Made by a program: the position numbers and the translations under genes. From Tenodera sinensis (lineage: Eukaryota > Arthropoda > Insecta > Mantodea > Mantidae), in assembly GCA_030765045.1 (NCBI GenBank), contig CM060964.1, positions 142,938,564-143,002,563 on the forward strand: a DNA stretch of 64,000 nt, read 5' to 3'. Within the stretch, counting starts at the first letter, position 1. Every line of letters begins with the position of its first letter. The notes below the pieces were generated by a model. It had not been told where the DNA came from. It did not search any database and saw only the letters and a program-made list of their open reading frames with translations. Below are positions 1-11,878 of the stretch, piece by piece.

Positions 1-49
1 AGTAATATACGTAGCGTTTTTCTTCCTTTTTCCCCCAGAAGCTCTAGAA

Positions 50-51
<2 letters not shown>

Positions 52-106
<55 letters not shown>
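52..106. repeat. (TA)n microsatellite
   Basis: An uninterrupted run of TA dinucleotides, about 27 units. Simple slippage repeat, with no flanking gene structure seen. Confidence 0.97.
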
Positions 107-107
<1 letters not shown>

Positions 108-885
108 TCAAATCTCACATGACGTATATCTATCCTCCCTATTTTTCCTTTCGTTGTGCAATAATGTCTCCATTCGCTCATTTCTTTTTACATAACACCG
201 ATATTTATCAAAATACAACAAAGGTATGAGGTAAATATGGAAAGGAGTCCCCATTAGTAGAGTCTATTTTCTTTAACTGGATATACGATTATCTGGTATA
301 ATGGTTACCTATGGTTATCGGGAAGCGGAGGGAAATTCCAACACTCAAAAGCAAATTAAGGCGTATTGTGCTTCTGAAGGGGCGAAGAATGGATACAATG
401 GGCAGCAGGCTTATCTCCATATGTTACTAATTTTTTATGCCGTCGGGAGCCTTTACAGGCCTACCTTTCCCACGGAGAGGTGTTTCTGAGGGTTCGGCAC
501 ACACCGAACGCCAGGGTAGATAGTTCCTCTAAGCAAACCGGCACGTGCCTCTCCACCGTCCACTCGCATGATGCTTCGACGCTGAAACATAAGGACAAAA
601 TAGCAGGAAATGGATAGTAAAATTCGCAGCATTACTTAGTGACCTCCAACATTCTCTTACCAATTAGAAAAAACCGCGAAAAAATCCAGGGCCAGAGAGG
701 TTGCTCCAACGGGAATCGAAGCCGAAAACATCCGGATGCGAACCTCGCACTTTACCTCGGAGTCATCTCACATTGCTATATTATGAGATTGTTTAAAGAT
801 GCCTGAAACTTTGACCTGGCTGATTAATTCTGGTCTATGCGAGGAACCTATCGCCCTGGGGTGATTCGTTTTCTCTTTTTCTTTT
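107..885. other. No gene recognised
   Basis: A 62-codon open frame at 301-489 matches no family I recognise. A tRNA-like B-box string lies on the minus strand near 690-780 but lacks a convincing body or tail. Nothing else is supported. Confidence 0.6.
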
Positions 886-1126
886 TCTCTTTTTTGTAGT
901 GTTTAACGCCCGCTTTTACTACATGCGGCACCGCAGACGGTGGCACTGGTGACACACGGAATGAATATGGAGCACTGGTGGAATTAGATGGTTTTGGGAA
1001 ACCGAAGAACCCTGGAGGAAAAACGTCCCTGCGCCGCTTCGTCCACCGAAAATCTCACATGCAATCACCTGGGATCGAACCTGGTGATAAGCGAATGGTC
1101 TAAACATTTGGCCACGGCGTGGCCTG
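886..1126 (-). mobile_element. tRNA-derived SINE, family A
   Basis: Read on the minus strand, a tRNA-like head with a Pol III B-box (AGGTTCGATCCCAGG) is followed by a body with GGTGGACGAAGCGGCGC, ending in an A-rich tail. The same body string recurs at 10611-11050 on the plus strand, so this is an interspersed family and not a tRNA gene. The SINE class follows from head plus tail structure; the family name is mine. Confidence 0.72.
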
Positions 1127-1568
1127 AGGGGCTATGGAATTGGTTTGAGATATCAAAATAAACAACTAATTTAAACATTGATCCATTATACTTTGGGTTG
1201 TAGATGTTACTGCCTAACGAGGTCCAAGTTCTTAGTCTCGGGATATCTTTTGTTTCTTCCATTTATTTTATGTTGGTTTAACTACTAGCTACGAGATACC
1301 TCGTGTTCTGTGTGAGGCGGGCAGTTAGCCCTCTAGGTGTCATCCCTATACCATACCATGTTGCTTCATTGGGGCAACTCAGAGTCATCTGTTCTTAGCA
1401 GTTCTTATAGAGCTGCAAAATATCGAACAATAGTTTTATCTTGAATAGCAACTTCATACATCTTATAAGAATCTTATTTGCAGTAATGACTTTTGGTACA
1501 ATACTTGTCAGGGTAATTGTAACAGGTTTTTGAAAACAGTAGCATTCTCCCCATATCAGGATAGTGTA
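1127..1568. other. No gene recognised
   Basis: AT-rich sequence without an open frame or structured repeat that I can support, apart from a lone CCCCATATCAGG string at 1549-1560, related to the motifs of the neighbouring element. Confidence 0.55.
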
Positions 1569-2637
1569 CCTATTATGGGAAGATGTTACGAATAAACAAA
1601 TAATATATATTTGTGAAAGTGGTCTGTTATCTGGGTTTGAAACGTCATTTCAATATAAATAATCCTTCAAACAGCAGAGTCATAGACTTTCAATATCAAA
1701 TTTGAATACTCGATATAAAAATAGAAAATTACAAAATGCTTTATTATATAATAACTGGAGGTTTTGTGTAATCGAATCATTTACATCAATCAAAAATAAG
1801 CAACTTGTATCCGAGCTTGCATAAAGTGTTTGACTTCGTTTGAAGCATTTGCAGAAACGAATCCAATTTTTGCTTTCATCTTCTGAAAACCGTCTAGCAC
1901 AGAACAAGAGATTTTCCTCATATCTGACATGTGTTCATCCGAATCTTGAAGCTGAACAGTGTCGTCCTTGGAATCGGAAGTATCGGTTACAAATAGAAAT
2001 TGTCTTTTTACCTGACGCGCTCTAAAAACTACTGGGAACATTTCCCATGGGAAATTCCTTCTTTACCGAGTTTTTTCCTCTCTGCTTTCGTTTTGGGCAT
2101 TCATGACTTTCCTCGTTCAGCTTCCTTCTTGTTCGCCATATTTTCGACAATCTTTAGTATGTGTGAAGAGCTGGTCCTGGTCTGTTCCGAGCCACTCAAA
2201 ATACGCTCTTCACCGGGAAGAATTGGTGTTCCTAATATGGGGAGACCATATTCGGCTTAACACAACTTCCCCATATTAGGATCAGAGTAGCCTTAGTCTG
2301 TAAACATTTATTTCCCGTTTGTAAAGGTATCCACAACATAAAGAAGATGTGGGATGAAGGCTCAACTAAAATTGATTCTATTACAAGATTCAGTTCAGTA
2401 ATAAAGCACCCCTTTCTTAAATAATGATGAAATGTATGAGAGGACTGAAAAACTTCTGGGATACGTACAAATACAAACAAGTGACTGACATGTAGAAGGC
2501 AAGGCTCCTGTGTTAGAATTTACAACTACAACACTTTCACAGATGTCGCTTTAAGTACCATTTATCAGCATTAGGCTGCAGACCTCCTTACCACATGTTC
2601 CACCCCTCCCCATATTTGGAACACTCCCCATATTAGG
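1569..2637 (-). mobile_element. Probable pogo/Tigger-like transposon remnant
   Basis: The minus strand holds overlapping broken frames. One contains AERKKLGKEG, a basic linker as in pogo-type transposases. Another ends in a cysteine-rich stretch, FSEDESKNWIRFCKC, resembling the degenerate PHD-like C-terminus of many insect pogo/Tigger ORFs. No DDE core is visible, so only a 3-prime fragment remains. Inverted, imperfect CCTAWTATGGGRAG strings sit at about 1569-1583 and at 2637-2623 and may be its terminal repeats; a flanking TA is visible only on the left. It could instead be an unrelated zinc-finger pseudogene. Confidence 0.38.
2231..2280. repeat. Perfect 13-bp inverted repeat (hairpin)
   Basis: CCTAATATGGGGA and its exact complement are separated by 24 nt. 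The same motif recurs in one orientation at 2608-2637. Confidence 0.85.
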
Positions 2638-3779
2638 CTCAGTTCCCCTACGTTTCCATAGAGACTTTATCGCTAGGGAACTGCACCTCTGCTTCTATTC
2701 GTGACGGCAGATAATAACTTCAAGTGTGTTCACAGAAGCCTTAACACCTCCGTTTTTTGCAGATAACATTAGGGTGCCGGTCAGTCTACCTCCTTTAATT
2801 ATCTATGAATAGTTACTCGCTATTGCCGTCTATCTTCATTTTTATTGTTTTTCTTATTCTTTAAAGTAAGGTGGAACTTGGGGTCATGCTATTAAAAACC
2901 CAGTCGGACTTTTAGTTTGGCGATTGAAGAAAACCACGAGAAAGCCCAGATTGGTGGGCCCCCGGAATTTGTAAGGGGGACTTTCCGAATGTCCCGGTTA
3001 TATGTAGAGCCCTTTGATTAGTAGATTTCACCTGATTCTTTACAATGCATGTGACTATGTTGAAACACTGCCGTCCCCGCGTTGCACAGACAGTCATTGT
3101 CAGCGATGATGACCCGACATAAACTAAACAACAGATCGATCTACCTATCCTCAATCCTTGGTTTGGAAGGACAAATAGACGCGTTGAAGTGCCTATCTTA
3201 CGGTAATACTTTAAGCGCAGTAGCTGACAAGTCATTTAGAAGCGTAGGTTTTGGACAACAGTTTATCATGAAAGGAATGACAATGCGATTTATTTAAATA
3301 ATGCGGGGGAAATTACAGATCTAGACGCTAAACAAATTTTGTACGATTGAATCAATGATTCAATGACAACTTGTGGAGGGGGACGTAGCACCTCGACCAA
3401 AAGGCGATCTTATGTGCCTATGCCCCTAACGGGGTACCCCCGGGAGGATGGAGGCGAATGGATCCAAAGGACGGCCGGAACGTTGCCACGACAGAGCAGG
3501 TGGCAGGTTGCCCACATTTTCCCAGTTAGAAGCACCTCGGCGGAGGCTGGTTTGGGTCACCTCCTCCCCTCCCCCCCTCTCAGACTTGTAGAGTTTGTCC
3601 AGAACGTCCTGACACTCCGTATACGCAAGAGAGGAAAAATTAGAAGTGACTGGAGTGCTGGAGAACAAGCTAGTGATGTCCGAATTCAGGCACTCACATA
3701 CACAAACAGTGTATTCTGAACGACTTTTGTGTAGTTATCACATTCAGAGCAAGTGATAAATTAATCCCCACCTCTCCTA
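2638..3779. other. No gene recognised; GC-richer block at 3360-3720
   Basis: The 3363-3719 block is open on both strands (118 and 80 codons) and GC-rich compared with its surroundings, but neither product resembles a known family. It may be part of an interspersed repeat. The rest shows nothing. Confidence 0.5.
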
Positions 3780-4194
3780 CTATGCAAGTGGGCAAGTCTC
3801 TGCCATTGCGCATCTAAGCTTCAGGAGTGGGGAGTGCCGTGACAATCTGGACGGGCTTGTACCTTCCCATGGGGGGCCCGGAAACCAGTGGCTAGCCTTC
3901 CAATCTGGGGACGAGATTTCCAGAGCGCGTTTGTTCCCCCTGCCATACTGCTGCCACGACACTCGCCGATGCTTCCAACCCCGAAAGAAATCTAACGGGA
4001 TGAAGGATGAAATGTAATGATTTATGTAACGAAATGGTGGGACAGGAAACTCGGAGGATATGGAAATATCTCCCAACATTCGCCTGGCTGTCTGGGGAAA
4101 CCCCATGAGTCAGGAACGTCGACCACGGGGATGGAACCTGCGACCTCCCGCATGCGGGCTACAACCGTTACCACCTGAGCCATCCTACTGGGCA
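3780..4194 (-). mobile_element. tRNA-derived SINE, family B
   Basis: The minus strand starts with a tRNA-like head at 4194-4108: A-box-like GGATGGCTCAGGTGGTAACG, then a B-box-like string GCAGGTTCCATCCCC. About 320 bp of GC-rich non-coding body follow. The length is large for a SINE and no second copy exists in the window, so the 3-prime boundary is a guess. Confidence 0.55.
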
Positions 4195-5229
4195 GGATTA
4201 GCTAACTTCTATAATTTGTATTCTCTGCATCAAAAAATAGTTTATGTTTGGAATAGTTTATGCGTGTGTCGTCATTCACTTCTTAGCTATCTTTGAACAC
4301 GTGAGTATTTATTGGTTTAGCTTTCGTGGTGTCCGCCAAGGACAGGGAGCTTTCAACTGAAAGAAAAACACTATGGGTTTATTTTCCCCCCAAAAACTTC
4401 AATTTTCTAATGTTTAACTCTCAGTAAAAATTGACACAATTATTTACAATATGGGGTATGTTTATCATATGTAATTCTTTTGTTTTACGTTCCTTTTGAA
4501 GGAAATAAATAAGTTTTACACTAAATAATATTTTTTTTAGTTTGTCATATAAATCAATATTCTTATGCACAATTATATCTCAAGTTATTGCTGCGAATAT
4601 TGTAATTCAGTACTCACGCGAGTGACGCTGAACTTACTTCTGTTTCTGGGCGACTATGCAACTCGCGATTTATTGTTCTTTATCAAAAACTTTTCACTAA
4701 TGATTATTTAATACGCAATTATTGTGTGTATAGTAATCGTGTGTGATGTGCGAGACATGGCGAGCTATGGGTGAGTTTACAAACAGTTAGGTGCCTTCCC
4801 CACGTGGTAAGTTTCTCAACTAGATGCACAATTGGAGGAGCTGTCCATTCTTATTCTTTTCGGCCAGGGCTTGAAGGAGGGGGAAGAAGTTAGGGTACCC
4901 TGACCCTCCCGCTATGTCAGATAAGGTGCACAGTGACTGTGTGCCGGACGTGAGCAGTTAAAATGTTGGCGTTGCAATATCGTCCTTATTATGCCACATG
5001 ATCGCGAATTTTGTTTACAGTATCTATTTGGCTGACAATGGGGTGGCAACTTTAGCTGTCATTTATGACAAGATCATTACTTTTACTTCAATAAGGTAAT
5101 CTACAAACGAGCGCAATTGTTTTACGAAAATGAAGAGGAAGACTTTTACTATTTGCGTATTAAAGGCAATTACTATTGTTTTAGTTCTAACGTATAATTA
5201 CAAAAATAACTACAATAACAATAGTAATA
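4195..5229. other. No gene recognised
   Basis: AT-rich, with stops in all frames and no recognisable repeat, apart from a short purine-rich stretch near 4870. Confidence 0.6.
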
Positions 5230-5230
5230 G

Positions 5231-5242
5231 TAATAATAGCAG

Positions 5243-5284
<42 letters not shown>

Positions 5285-5460
5285 GTGATTAATGTTTAAA
5301 GGCCCGTCGACAGCTAGGTCATTAGAGCCCCATGATGACGATGGTGATAGTGGTAGTGGGGTGGTGGTAGTAGTGCTGGTGGTGGTGGTGGTGGTAGTGG
5401 TGGTGGAGGTGGTGGTGGTGGTGGTGGTGGTGGTGGTGGTGGTGGTGGTGGTGGTGGTGG

Positions 5461-5491
<31 letters not shown>

Positions 5492-5590
5492 GCTGGTGGT
5501 GGCGGTGGTGGTCATCATCGTCGTCGTCGTCATCATCCTAAAAAAAGAAGAAGAAGAGGAAGAAGAAGGAGAAGAAGAAGAGAAAAATAA
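5231..5590. repeat. Compound trinucleotide microsatellite (GAT, GGT, GTC/ATC, GAA)
   Basis: In order: (GAT)n to 5283, a short unique piece, (GGT)n with scattered variants at 5340-5510, (GTC/ATC)n at about 5510-5537, then (GAA)n to 5590. Long open frames on both strands here encode homopolymers (Val, Thr, Glu) and are artefacts of the three-base period. Confidence 0.95.
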
Positions 5591-5769
5591 TGACCATTAT
5601 TAGGAAAATCTGTATTCCTTTATGACAGCATTGGTTTAGCCGAAAAATAAGTAGTTGCGATTGATTCATTTTTCTGCTTTCTTAACTATGGAAAAGCGAA
5701 TCTTCCTTATTACTTGAACGAATGCATAATTTCAGTTATATTCACTCCTTTCAGGTATAAAATTTTGAT

Positions 5770-6030
5770 TCATGTCGATTTGCCCACCTCAGTGGTACGC
5801 TACACGCACTGGACGGGTGTTTTGTTTACATCAGATGGCACAAGCCGGTCGGGTACAGCACAGGCCGCTGGGGTGTGCGGGAACTAATATTATGAACTGG
5901 GCGAGTGTTTCGTTTGTCTTAGGGCAGTGCTTGCACAAAGCGGTTGGTTATTTTGTTAACATCTGAGGACAGTGCACACACCGACCGGGTTCAACACAGG
6001 TCACTGGCACGTGCGGGGACAGCACAGCGT
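5770..6030. repeat. Degenerate tandem repeat, about three units
   Basis: Motifs such as GGACGGGTGTTTTGTTTACA and GGGCGAGTGTTTCGTTTGTC, each followed by GCACAARCSGGTCGG-like and CAGCACAGG-like strings, recur two to three times with strong divergence. No family recognised. Confidence 0.5.
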
Positions 6031-6169
6031 TGATATTTACATTGCCAAAAAATGAAATGTTTACAAAATAATTAAGCCTACCGAAACGAAACTTAGTAAT
6101 CTGTATTTCTTACATTGCCTCTATTAGGCAGGTTATTCTAGCCGAAGCAGCTCCTTCCAGCCTGTATAA

Positions 6170-6320
6170 AACGTAACCCCATGGCACAACAACCCATTCG
6201 GGCCAAGGCTTACCACCCGATCGCTGGGTCCGCCACCTCTGCCCACCACAGGCGACATGAGTGGGATGCAATACTGGAGGGTGGACGTGGTCAACGCCCC
6301 GGTCCGTTATGTGGTTTCCT
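6170..6320 (-). mobile_element. Partial SINE, family C, tRNA head missing
   Basis: The plus strand reads CCCCATGGCACAACAACCC and later CCCCGGTCCGTTATGTGG. These resemble the 3-prime part of a widespread arthropod tRNA-SINE whose head-bearing half appears at 23160-23497. Only body sequence is left. The assignment rests on remembered family resemblance. Confidence 0.4.
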
Positions 6321-7899
6321 CGACCAGGGTATACACTTCTAAAATTAATATCAAATTGTTCTGAGAAATATATATTATTAATAGGGCCCGTACCTTCATA
6401 CAGGAAACAAAAGCTTGCGGGGTTTGATCACAACACAGAGGAGGCAAGCCACAGTCGGTGTAGGAATGTTGTAGATAACGTTTTTGCATAACTTACATTC
6501 AACGTGTCACCATTTGCAGTAAAATATTAACTCCCAAGTTCTTGTACAAGTTCAGCAATACGTGAGTATTTCGATTTTCGTGACGCAGGCATTTTACTGC
6601 GTGGAACTCATGAACACATCCGAGAGACACTATGCGCTGAGGCAGTGTGTTTTGTGCTGGCACTGTAACCGCACAATGCCGTCACGCTCTGCCCTTGTGG
6701 AGGTAACTTGCAATCACCTCATTTCGTGATAGGTGTACAAATGTTCTAACCCCAATTATTAATAATCAGAATTATTGTATAATGTACGTAATGTGCAGTT
6801 TCTGCTTCAGATAGAAGAAACAAAATGCCCGTATTCTTAGCTAGGCAATTAATAAGAATAAAGGCAAAGCATTTTATTTCGAAATTTAGATAAAACACGG
6901 TAAACACAAATAACTGTGTTTAAAAATTTACGAGAGGAGACTAAGAGTAATCCTAGATTATTTTTATTACAATCTTACAAATAAAGAAAATACAGATGCA
7001 TGAGTTACACACAGTAACAGTTGCGTCGGTAGGAGTCACATCTATCTGGATTCGTGGTTGCAACCCCTTATCATTAACAAAAATTATGATTTATGCAAAA
7101 ATGACAAATTAAGAAGAAAGTTATATTTAAAAATGAATATAAAGTATTCTTCTGTCACATAATTTAGTGACATTCTCCCTAATCGTTCCGTGTTTTAATT
7201 AAGTTTGTAAAACATATTTAATTTTGCTGAAATAAGTGTTCGAAACCTATTTGGTATTTTAATTTCGCACTCATTTTCTAAGAGGACGATAGTATCCTCT
7301 ACAGTCCATATAGCAGTAAAGATACAGAATTAATACAAAATGTTCCTGCAACCATAATTGCTTTCCAGCAGACTGGGGAATAAACTAATGGCCATTGTAA
7401 TGGGCATGGGAACTGAAGTTGTTAATTGAAAAAATCGCTAGCACTATTTTTACATTTTATTTAAACTAAACACGCAATGTTGTATGTTCACACGAGGTGT
7501 TAATAACAAGCTTTAACATCCACAATAACATAGCGTTCCCTTTACAGATGAATGTAAAGGGATTTCGGAGGCTCTTATCACAATTCAGTATGTACTAATA
7601 AGTTGTGTAATGATAGTTACTCATAATTCAAACAGCGTGTGTTTAACTTTGCTGCATTACTCAGCCATCTCCGCTGCTTTGATGCAGCATAAATGTCTAC
7701 ACACATGCACCACACTTTATATCGAATGTAGTGTTAAAAATAAACATGTACTTAAAACTGGAAACATTTATTTTTAAAGGTACGGATACGCTGCAAAACA
7801 TGGTTGAAATACACTACTGTGGTGTAAGAGCCAAGAACTGTATGCACTGCACAGTGACTGCCAACATTACATAGCCTTTCATTTGTTTTTCCTGCTTAG
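6321..7899. other. No gene recognised
   Basis: Long AT-rich stretch. No open frame above 60 codons with a recognisable product and no clear tandem or inverted repeat, apart from ordinary A/T runs. Confidence 0.65.
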
Positions 7900-8665
7900 T
7901 GTAGATCAGCTATGTCCAATCCTGTCTCTTTGGAGACCCTTACGCAATTAGCGGCTACAACCCCACCTCCGAGCTTCTGTCATTCAGTGATGGACAAAAA
8001 CAGGTGACTCCATGGCACCTTCTAAGTTGTAACTTGAATTTTCTGGGAATGTTCTCAGAAGACCTCTTCATTCTGGACGACTTTTGCATAAATGATAAAT
8101 AGTAAGAGACAAAGTGTTACTAAATAAAAAATATGGATCTCGTTAAAACACAATATTTGTTTGAGTTTGCCATTACTTACACTTTTCTCAAACAGGAAAG
8201 TTATTCTTTTTTATCTCTTCACCGTGTAAAGGCATCGCATAGCAACCAGCTCTTAAAACATTTCACTATCGCTTAAAGCCTACTGTATTCCCATATTCCC
8301 CTTGTACCTATGAGAAAATTAGCAATAAGATAGTTTCTGAAAATGTTTATGTCCATTAAAATGAGGTAGAGAAATAAATAAGCATTTGCAAGAATAGCGC
8401 GTATAAGAGTGAGTATAGCTCTACATATATCTGCGAATAGAGTTTCTCCAAATTGAACTATGTTAAAAGTCTGTAGTGCAATATGTTACGCGATCACTTG
8501 GTATATCTCCTAAGGCTATGCACTTGGACTTGGCCGCCTGAAACTGCTAAGACCTCTTAAACGTAAGCAGTACCAAAGAAGTCGCTAATGAACATATGTT
8601 TATCGCAGAAGATTTGAAAGTACTTTCGTAAATCAAACATAATGTACAGCCCGGTGCACGGAAAT
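7900..8665 (-). repeat. Dispersed repeat R1, inverted copy
   Basis: The reverse complement is collinear for over 700 bp with 62815-63685: shared strings include GGTTGCTATGCGATGCCT, GCAAATGCTTATTT and GTGTTTTAACGAGATCC, in the same order with indels. A short peptide frame is also shared (IYESTFKSSAINICSL here, IYENTFKSYAISICSL in the other copy). No terminal repeats, poly-A or transposase are visible. It is an interspersed repeat or old duplication of unknown class. Confidence 0.8.
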
Positions 8666-9679
8666 TGTCCGATGCTGTTAGTGTCTTTTGGTGTGTTACT
8701 TTATTTAATGTTGTCATAACCTTTTCACCAGTCATGTTCCACAGCTGTGCCAATCTCTTATTGGTTTGTATCCAAGTCCAATAACACAAGCAATGACCGA
8801 TGAACAAGGGGCCTGACCGAGGTGCGTAATGCAAGGGGAGGGGTAAGGAGGAATTTAACCCAAGTGGAACGATTGTCACCATCATCTCCTCGCTGTGTCC
8901 GTCGCTCATTGGTTTGATATCATAACTCTGGGATTCGGTTTCGGGAACCAGGGAGAAGTACAAGGGGTGGGTCGCACGAAACAGCTTTGTTAAATATATT
9001 GTCCTCTACTCTATGCGTGCCATTTGAAGTGAGCAAACGATATGGATAACAAGCCGAACGTAATTGCGCTTCTTTAACAAGGATATAACCCTGCAAGGGC
9101 TGCGGAACTATATGGAATGAACTGTCTCAAACTGGTGGAAGAAATACCGAGAACGGGGGTAATGGACACGTAAATTAATTATTAGAACATTATCGTCTTG
9201 TGTTTTCCCCTTATGTTTGTCTACGTGAGGAAAACGTGCTTTTGCATGCTCGGTGTAGTTTGTATAGATAGAGCTTAAGTTATATTTTTAAATTATTTTG
9301 TACATGATTCGAAATAAATATGCGCAATGTTAAGTTCAAGTTAATACACATACGTATCGTATAATAAAACAGATAAATCTGCCTCATCCCCCATTCCCTT
9401 CCCAAGAAAACTACACAAACCTGAGAAGGTTCATTATTCGAAAAGGATTGGCAATCCGGCGTTTTCTCCTATCCTCAATAACCGCTGCTAAAATAATCAA
9501 AAGTCCGATGAGACACATTTTGAATTTCAATGTATTTTAAACTGTCTGGGCTTCTGGTTCACCTCCGCCATTGCGAAACGAAGGGCAGGCGCACTCCTTC
9601 CTATCGCTGACAGGGGTTCGAACTGGGGGCGTGATGCCATTCACTACCAACCGAAACAGCTGTTCCTCATATCGGAAAG
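8666..9679. other. No gene recognised
   Basis: A 138-codon minus-strand frame (8547-8963) overlaps R1 and is interesting only for the peptide shared with the other copy. Otherwise this is AT-rich DNA with no supported feature. Confidence 0.5.
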
Positions 9680-9812
9680 TTTCCGTGCACCGGAATGTAC
9701 ATGTAACCAACCGCCCACTGCAACACACTCCACTTCTGAGTGGCACAGACCACATGCAGTACAAGGAGGTAAATACAACCTCCCCTCTTTCGCAAAACTT
9801 GGACACCGCTGG
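9680..9812 (-). repeat. R1-related 5-prime segment
   Basis: Minus-strand sequence with TTGCGAAAGAGGGGAGGTTG, then TTTACCTCCT, GTGCCACTCAGA and GTTACATGTAC matches 62715-62825 at the start of the plus-strand R1 copy. The matching peptides are FAKEGRLYLPP here and FAKEGSLDLPP there. It lies about 1 kb upstream of the 7900-8665 copy in the same orientation, so both may derive from one disrupted element. Confidence 0.72.
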
Positions 9813-10610
9813 TATAGATCCCGAATAAGTAAACACTGCATTATTGCTACAACAATGTTTATTTCGTTCAACTTTTCAAAGTTGGTAACCCAGAAAGTAA
9901 TTAAAAACCCTAGGCTTATTTTACCCGAAAGGGATACAAGCTGACCACTTTATGGACGCTATACATCACACCAATCATAAAAAACACCCTTGTGTAGGGC
10001 AAATAAATTACTTATGTCCCAACAAAAATAGCGAGAAAGCAAATACATGGTGTTCCATGAACAGAAATGGGTAAATAAAAACAAAAGCAAACATGGGTCG
10101 GTATAATTCTCGTAAAGGCTTAGGAAGGATTTGCTCCGGTGATGGTAATTCGTTATCAGGACATGAACGTCGAAAGCTGTGGAAAACTGTTCCAGATACA
10201 ATAGTCTATAAGCCTTTGATCTCCATTATTTGCTGTAATGCATAATGGCCAGTTACACAGGATTAAGTTTATCAAGGGAGATACGTACAACAGCTCTGAG
10301 CGCCAAATGTCAGACACCGTCAAATATGACAGGGTGCACTGAATTAGTAGTCACTCAGTTCTTTTGCAAGATGACAGTTTAACTACACTGTGACCAAGAT
10401 TCATTTACATAGCTGGCTGGCTATAATGCCATTTCTTTCTGTTCTTCAATAACAAGTTCTCAAAATCAACTAGGAGCTTCCTCCGGAGAAACTCTTCTTC
10501 TAATGTTAAATATGACATTAGTGGAAGATATTAAGTGAAAAAAGGATCATGTGCACATCCAATTCAAATAAGTCACTGAATATTAATTTGGGAACATAAA
10601 ATTATGGACG
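9813..10610. other. No gene recognised
   Basis: AT-rich. An 80-codon minus-strand frame at 9959-10201 has no recognisable motif. Confidence 0.55.
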
Positions 10611-11050
10611 TGGCGGCGCCGTGGCCGAGCGTTTAGACCGTTCATCTATCACCGAGTGGTGTTGTATTGGTGGTGGACGAAGCGGCGCCTGAGCAGGTTT
10701 TTCCAGGTTATCCGGTTTCCCCCGCCACTAATTCCACCAATTGCTCCATCATCACCTTTCCATTCATCGGTTTCGCAGAATTTCATATCATACCTAGTGC
10801 TTGGCTGACCACCCGCTTCCAGGTCTCCACTCTGTCCGACCCATAGGTTCCTGTGCTCCCCGACAGGCGTCTGATCCTAGGCACTGGCTTCTAACCTCTC
10901 TCTCTCCTTCGTCTTTCCCTCTTGCGCTACTTTATCTCTCTCTCTCTCTCTCTCTCTCTATTTCGATTCTATACCACCATTTCTTTTCGTTTCTGCGTAT
11001 TCTTCCTGTCCCACCCTCCCACCGCCGTGATCTTGCACTGTTTCTTCCTC
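10611..11050 (+). mobile_element. tRNA-derived SINE, family A, plus copy
   Basis: Begins with GGCGCCGTGGCCGAGCG, an A-box-like head, then shares GGTGGACGAAGCGGCGC and the following TTTTTCC and CGGTTTCCC blocks with 886-1126. The B-box is eroded (the GGTTCGATCC core is lost). The body continues with a pyrimidine-rich section including a (CT)n run at about 10937-10960. The 3-prime end is uncertain. Confidence 0.65.
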
Positions 11051-11263
11051 TCTATTTAGAAAATACATGTAATAATGTTTTGAAAATTAGTAATAACGCG
11101 GTTTTACTTTTGGGGTGTTTAAGAAAAGTTAAGTAGAAGTAATACAGAAAATGTGCTTTGTTACATGTTTTTGCATGAGTGCATTCATATTAATTCTCAT
11201 GGTAACTTTTACCTACATATGGATTGTAAGTAATGATATGTTACAAAGCTCAATGGTGGGTGA

Positions 11264-11878
11264 GTGACTATATATTGTGAAGAAACCCATGTCCTGATAT
11301 GCTTTTTTTATTTGCTAAGGTCTCTGAAACACGCAAGAGGTAGACAGTACGGATCACAAAATATAGGGAAGGAGAGAAAAATAAAACTGAAATATACTAA
11401 ATACACGGACAAGCATTTTAATCAACTACTAAAGGTGAGCAAAATGGCTTCCTCGAACTTGGATACGTTTCGAGCCTGTCGAACTCTTGGAAAGAGTTCA
11501 AACTCTGATGCGCAGCGTGTGTGTAGTTGTCCACAGGAGTGTATGTTAACACGTAAGCTGCCTATTTCCCTTCAGCGCCTCTACAATCTTGGAAAGATGA
11601 TGTGGACCGGGATAACGTTCTCGATAGACACGGCAAGCCTCTCGGGCTTCCCTGTAGATGAGGAACATCTCGCTGTACTCTCTAGTTGTGCACAAGATCG
11701 TCATTGCTCATTCTCATTTGACGATGTCACACAAATGAACACTATAAACAATGAAACTGCTCAAAAACATAATACCGTAAACACTATGGTGAAGGACTGC
11801 TGGGCATCACATAGCTCCTGTTGCAGTGCAGCTGGTAAGCATCTCTTAACTATGACATGGGCTCCAAAGTGGCTGTGA
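11264..11878 (+). CDS. Unrecognised 204-codon open frame
   Basis: This is the longest non-repetitive open frame in the window that no repeat explains. An internal ATG at 11444 would give about 144 residues. The product is Ser/Cys/Thr-rich (SCPQECMLTRKLP, SCAQDRHCSFSFDD) and has no signal peptide, membrane span or domain I recognise. A GTGAGC at 11432 could act as a splice donor just before that ATG, which would argue against one continuous CDS. It may be chance, an exon or a decayed gene; nothing in its surroundings supports a function. Confidence 0.13.
   Translation: MTIYCEETHVLICFFYLLRSLKHARGRQYGSQNIGKERKIKLKYTKYTDKHFNQLLKVSKMASSNLDTFRACRTLGKSSNSDAQRVCSCPQECMLTRKLPISLQRLYNLGKMMWTGITFSIDTASLSGFPVDEEHLAVLSSCAQDRHCSFSFDDVTQMNTINNETAQKHNTVNTMVKDCWASHSSCCSAAGKHLLTMTWAPKWL

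Noticed and set aside
690..780. SINE head on the minus strand
   Set aside because: B-box-like strings only; no body or tail and no sibling copy in the window.
5292..5603. Long open frames across the GGT/GAA microsatellite
   Set aside because: Homopolymeric products (Val, Thr, Glu) arise from the three-base period on both strands.
9000..9180. Pipsqueak-type helix-turn-helix (YNPARAAELYGMN)
   Set aside because: Thirteen-residue resemblance only; no continuing frame.
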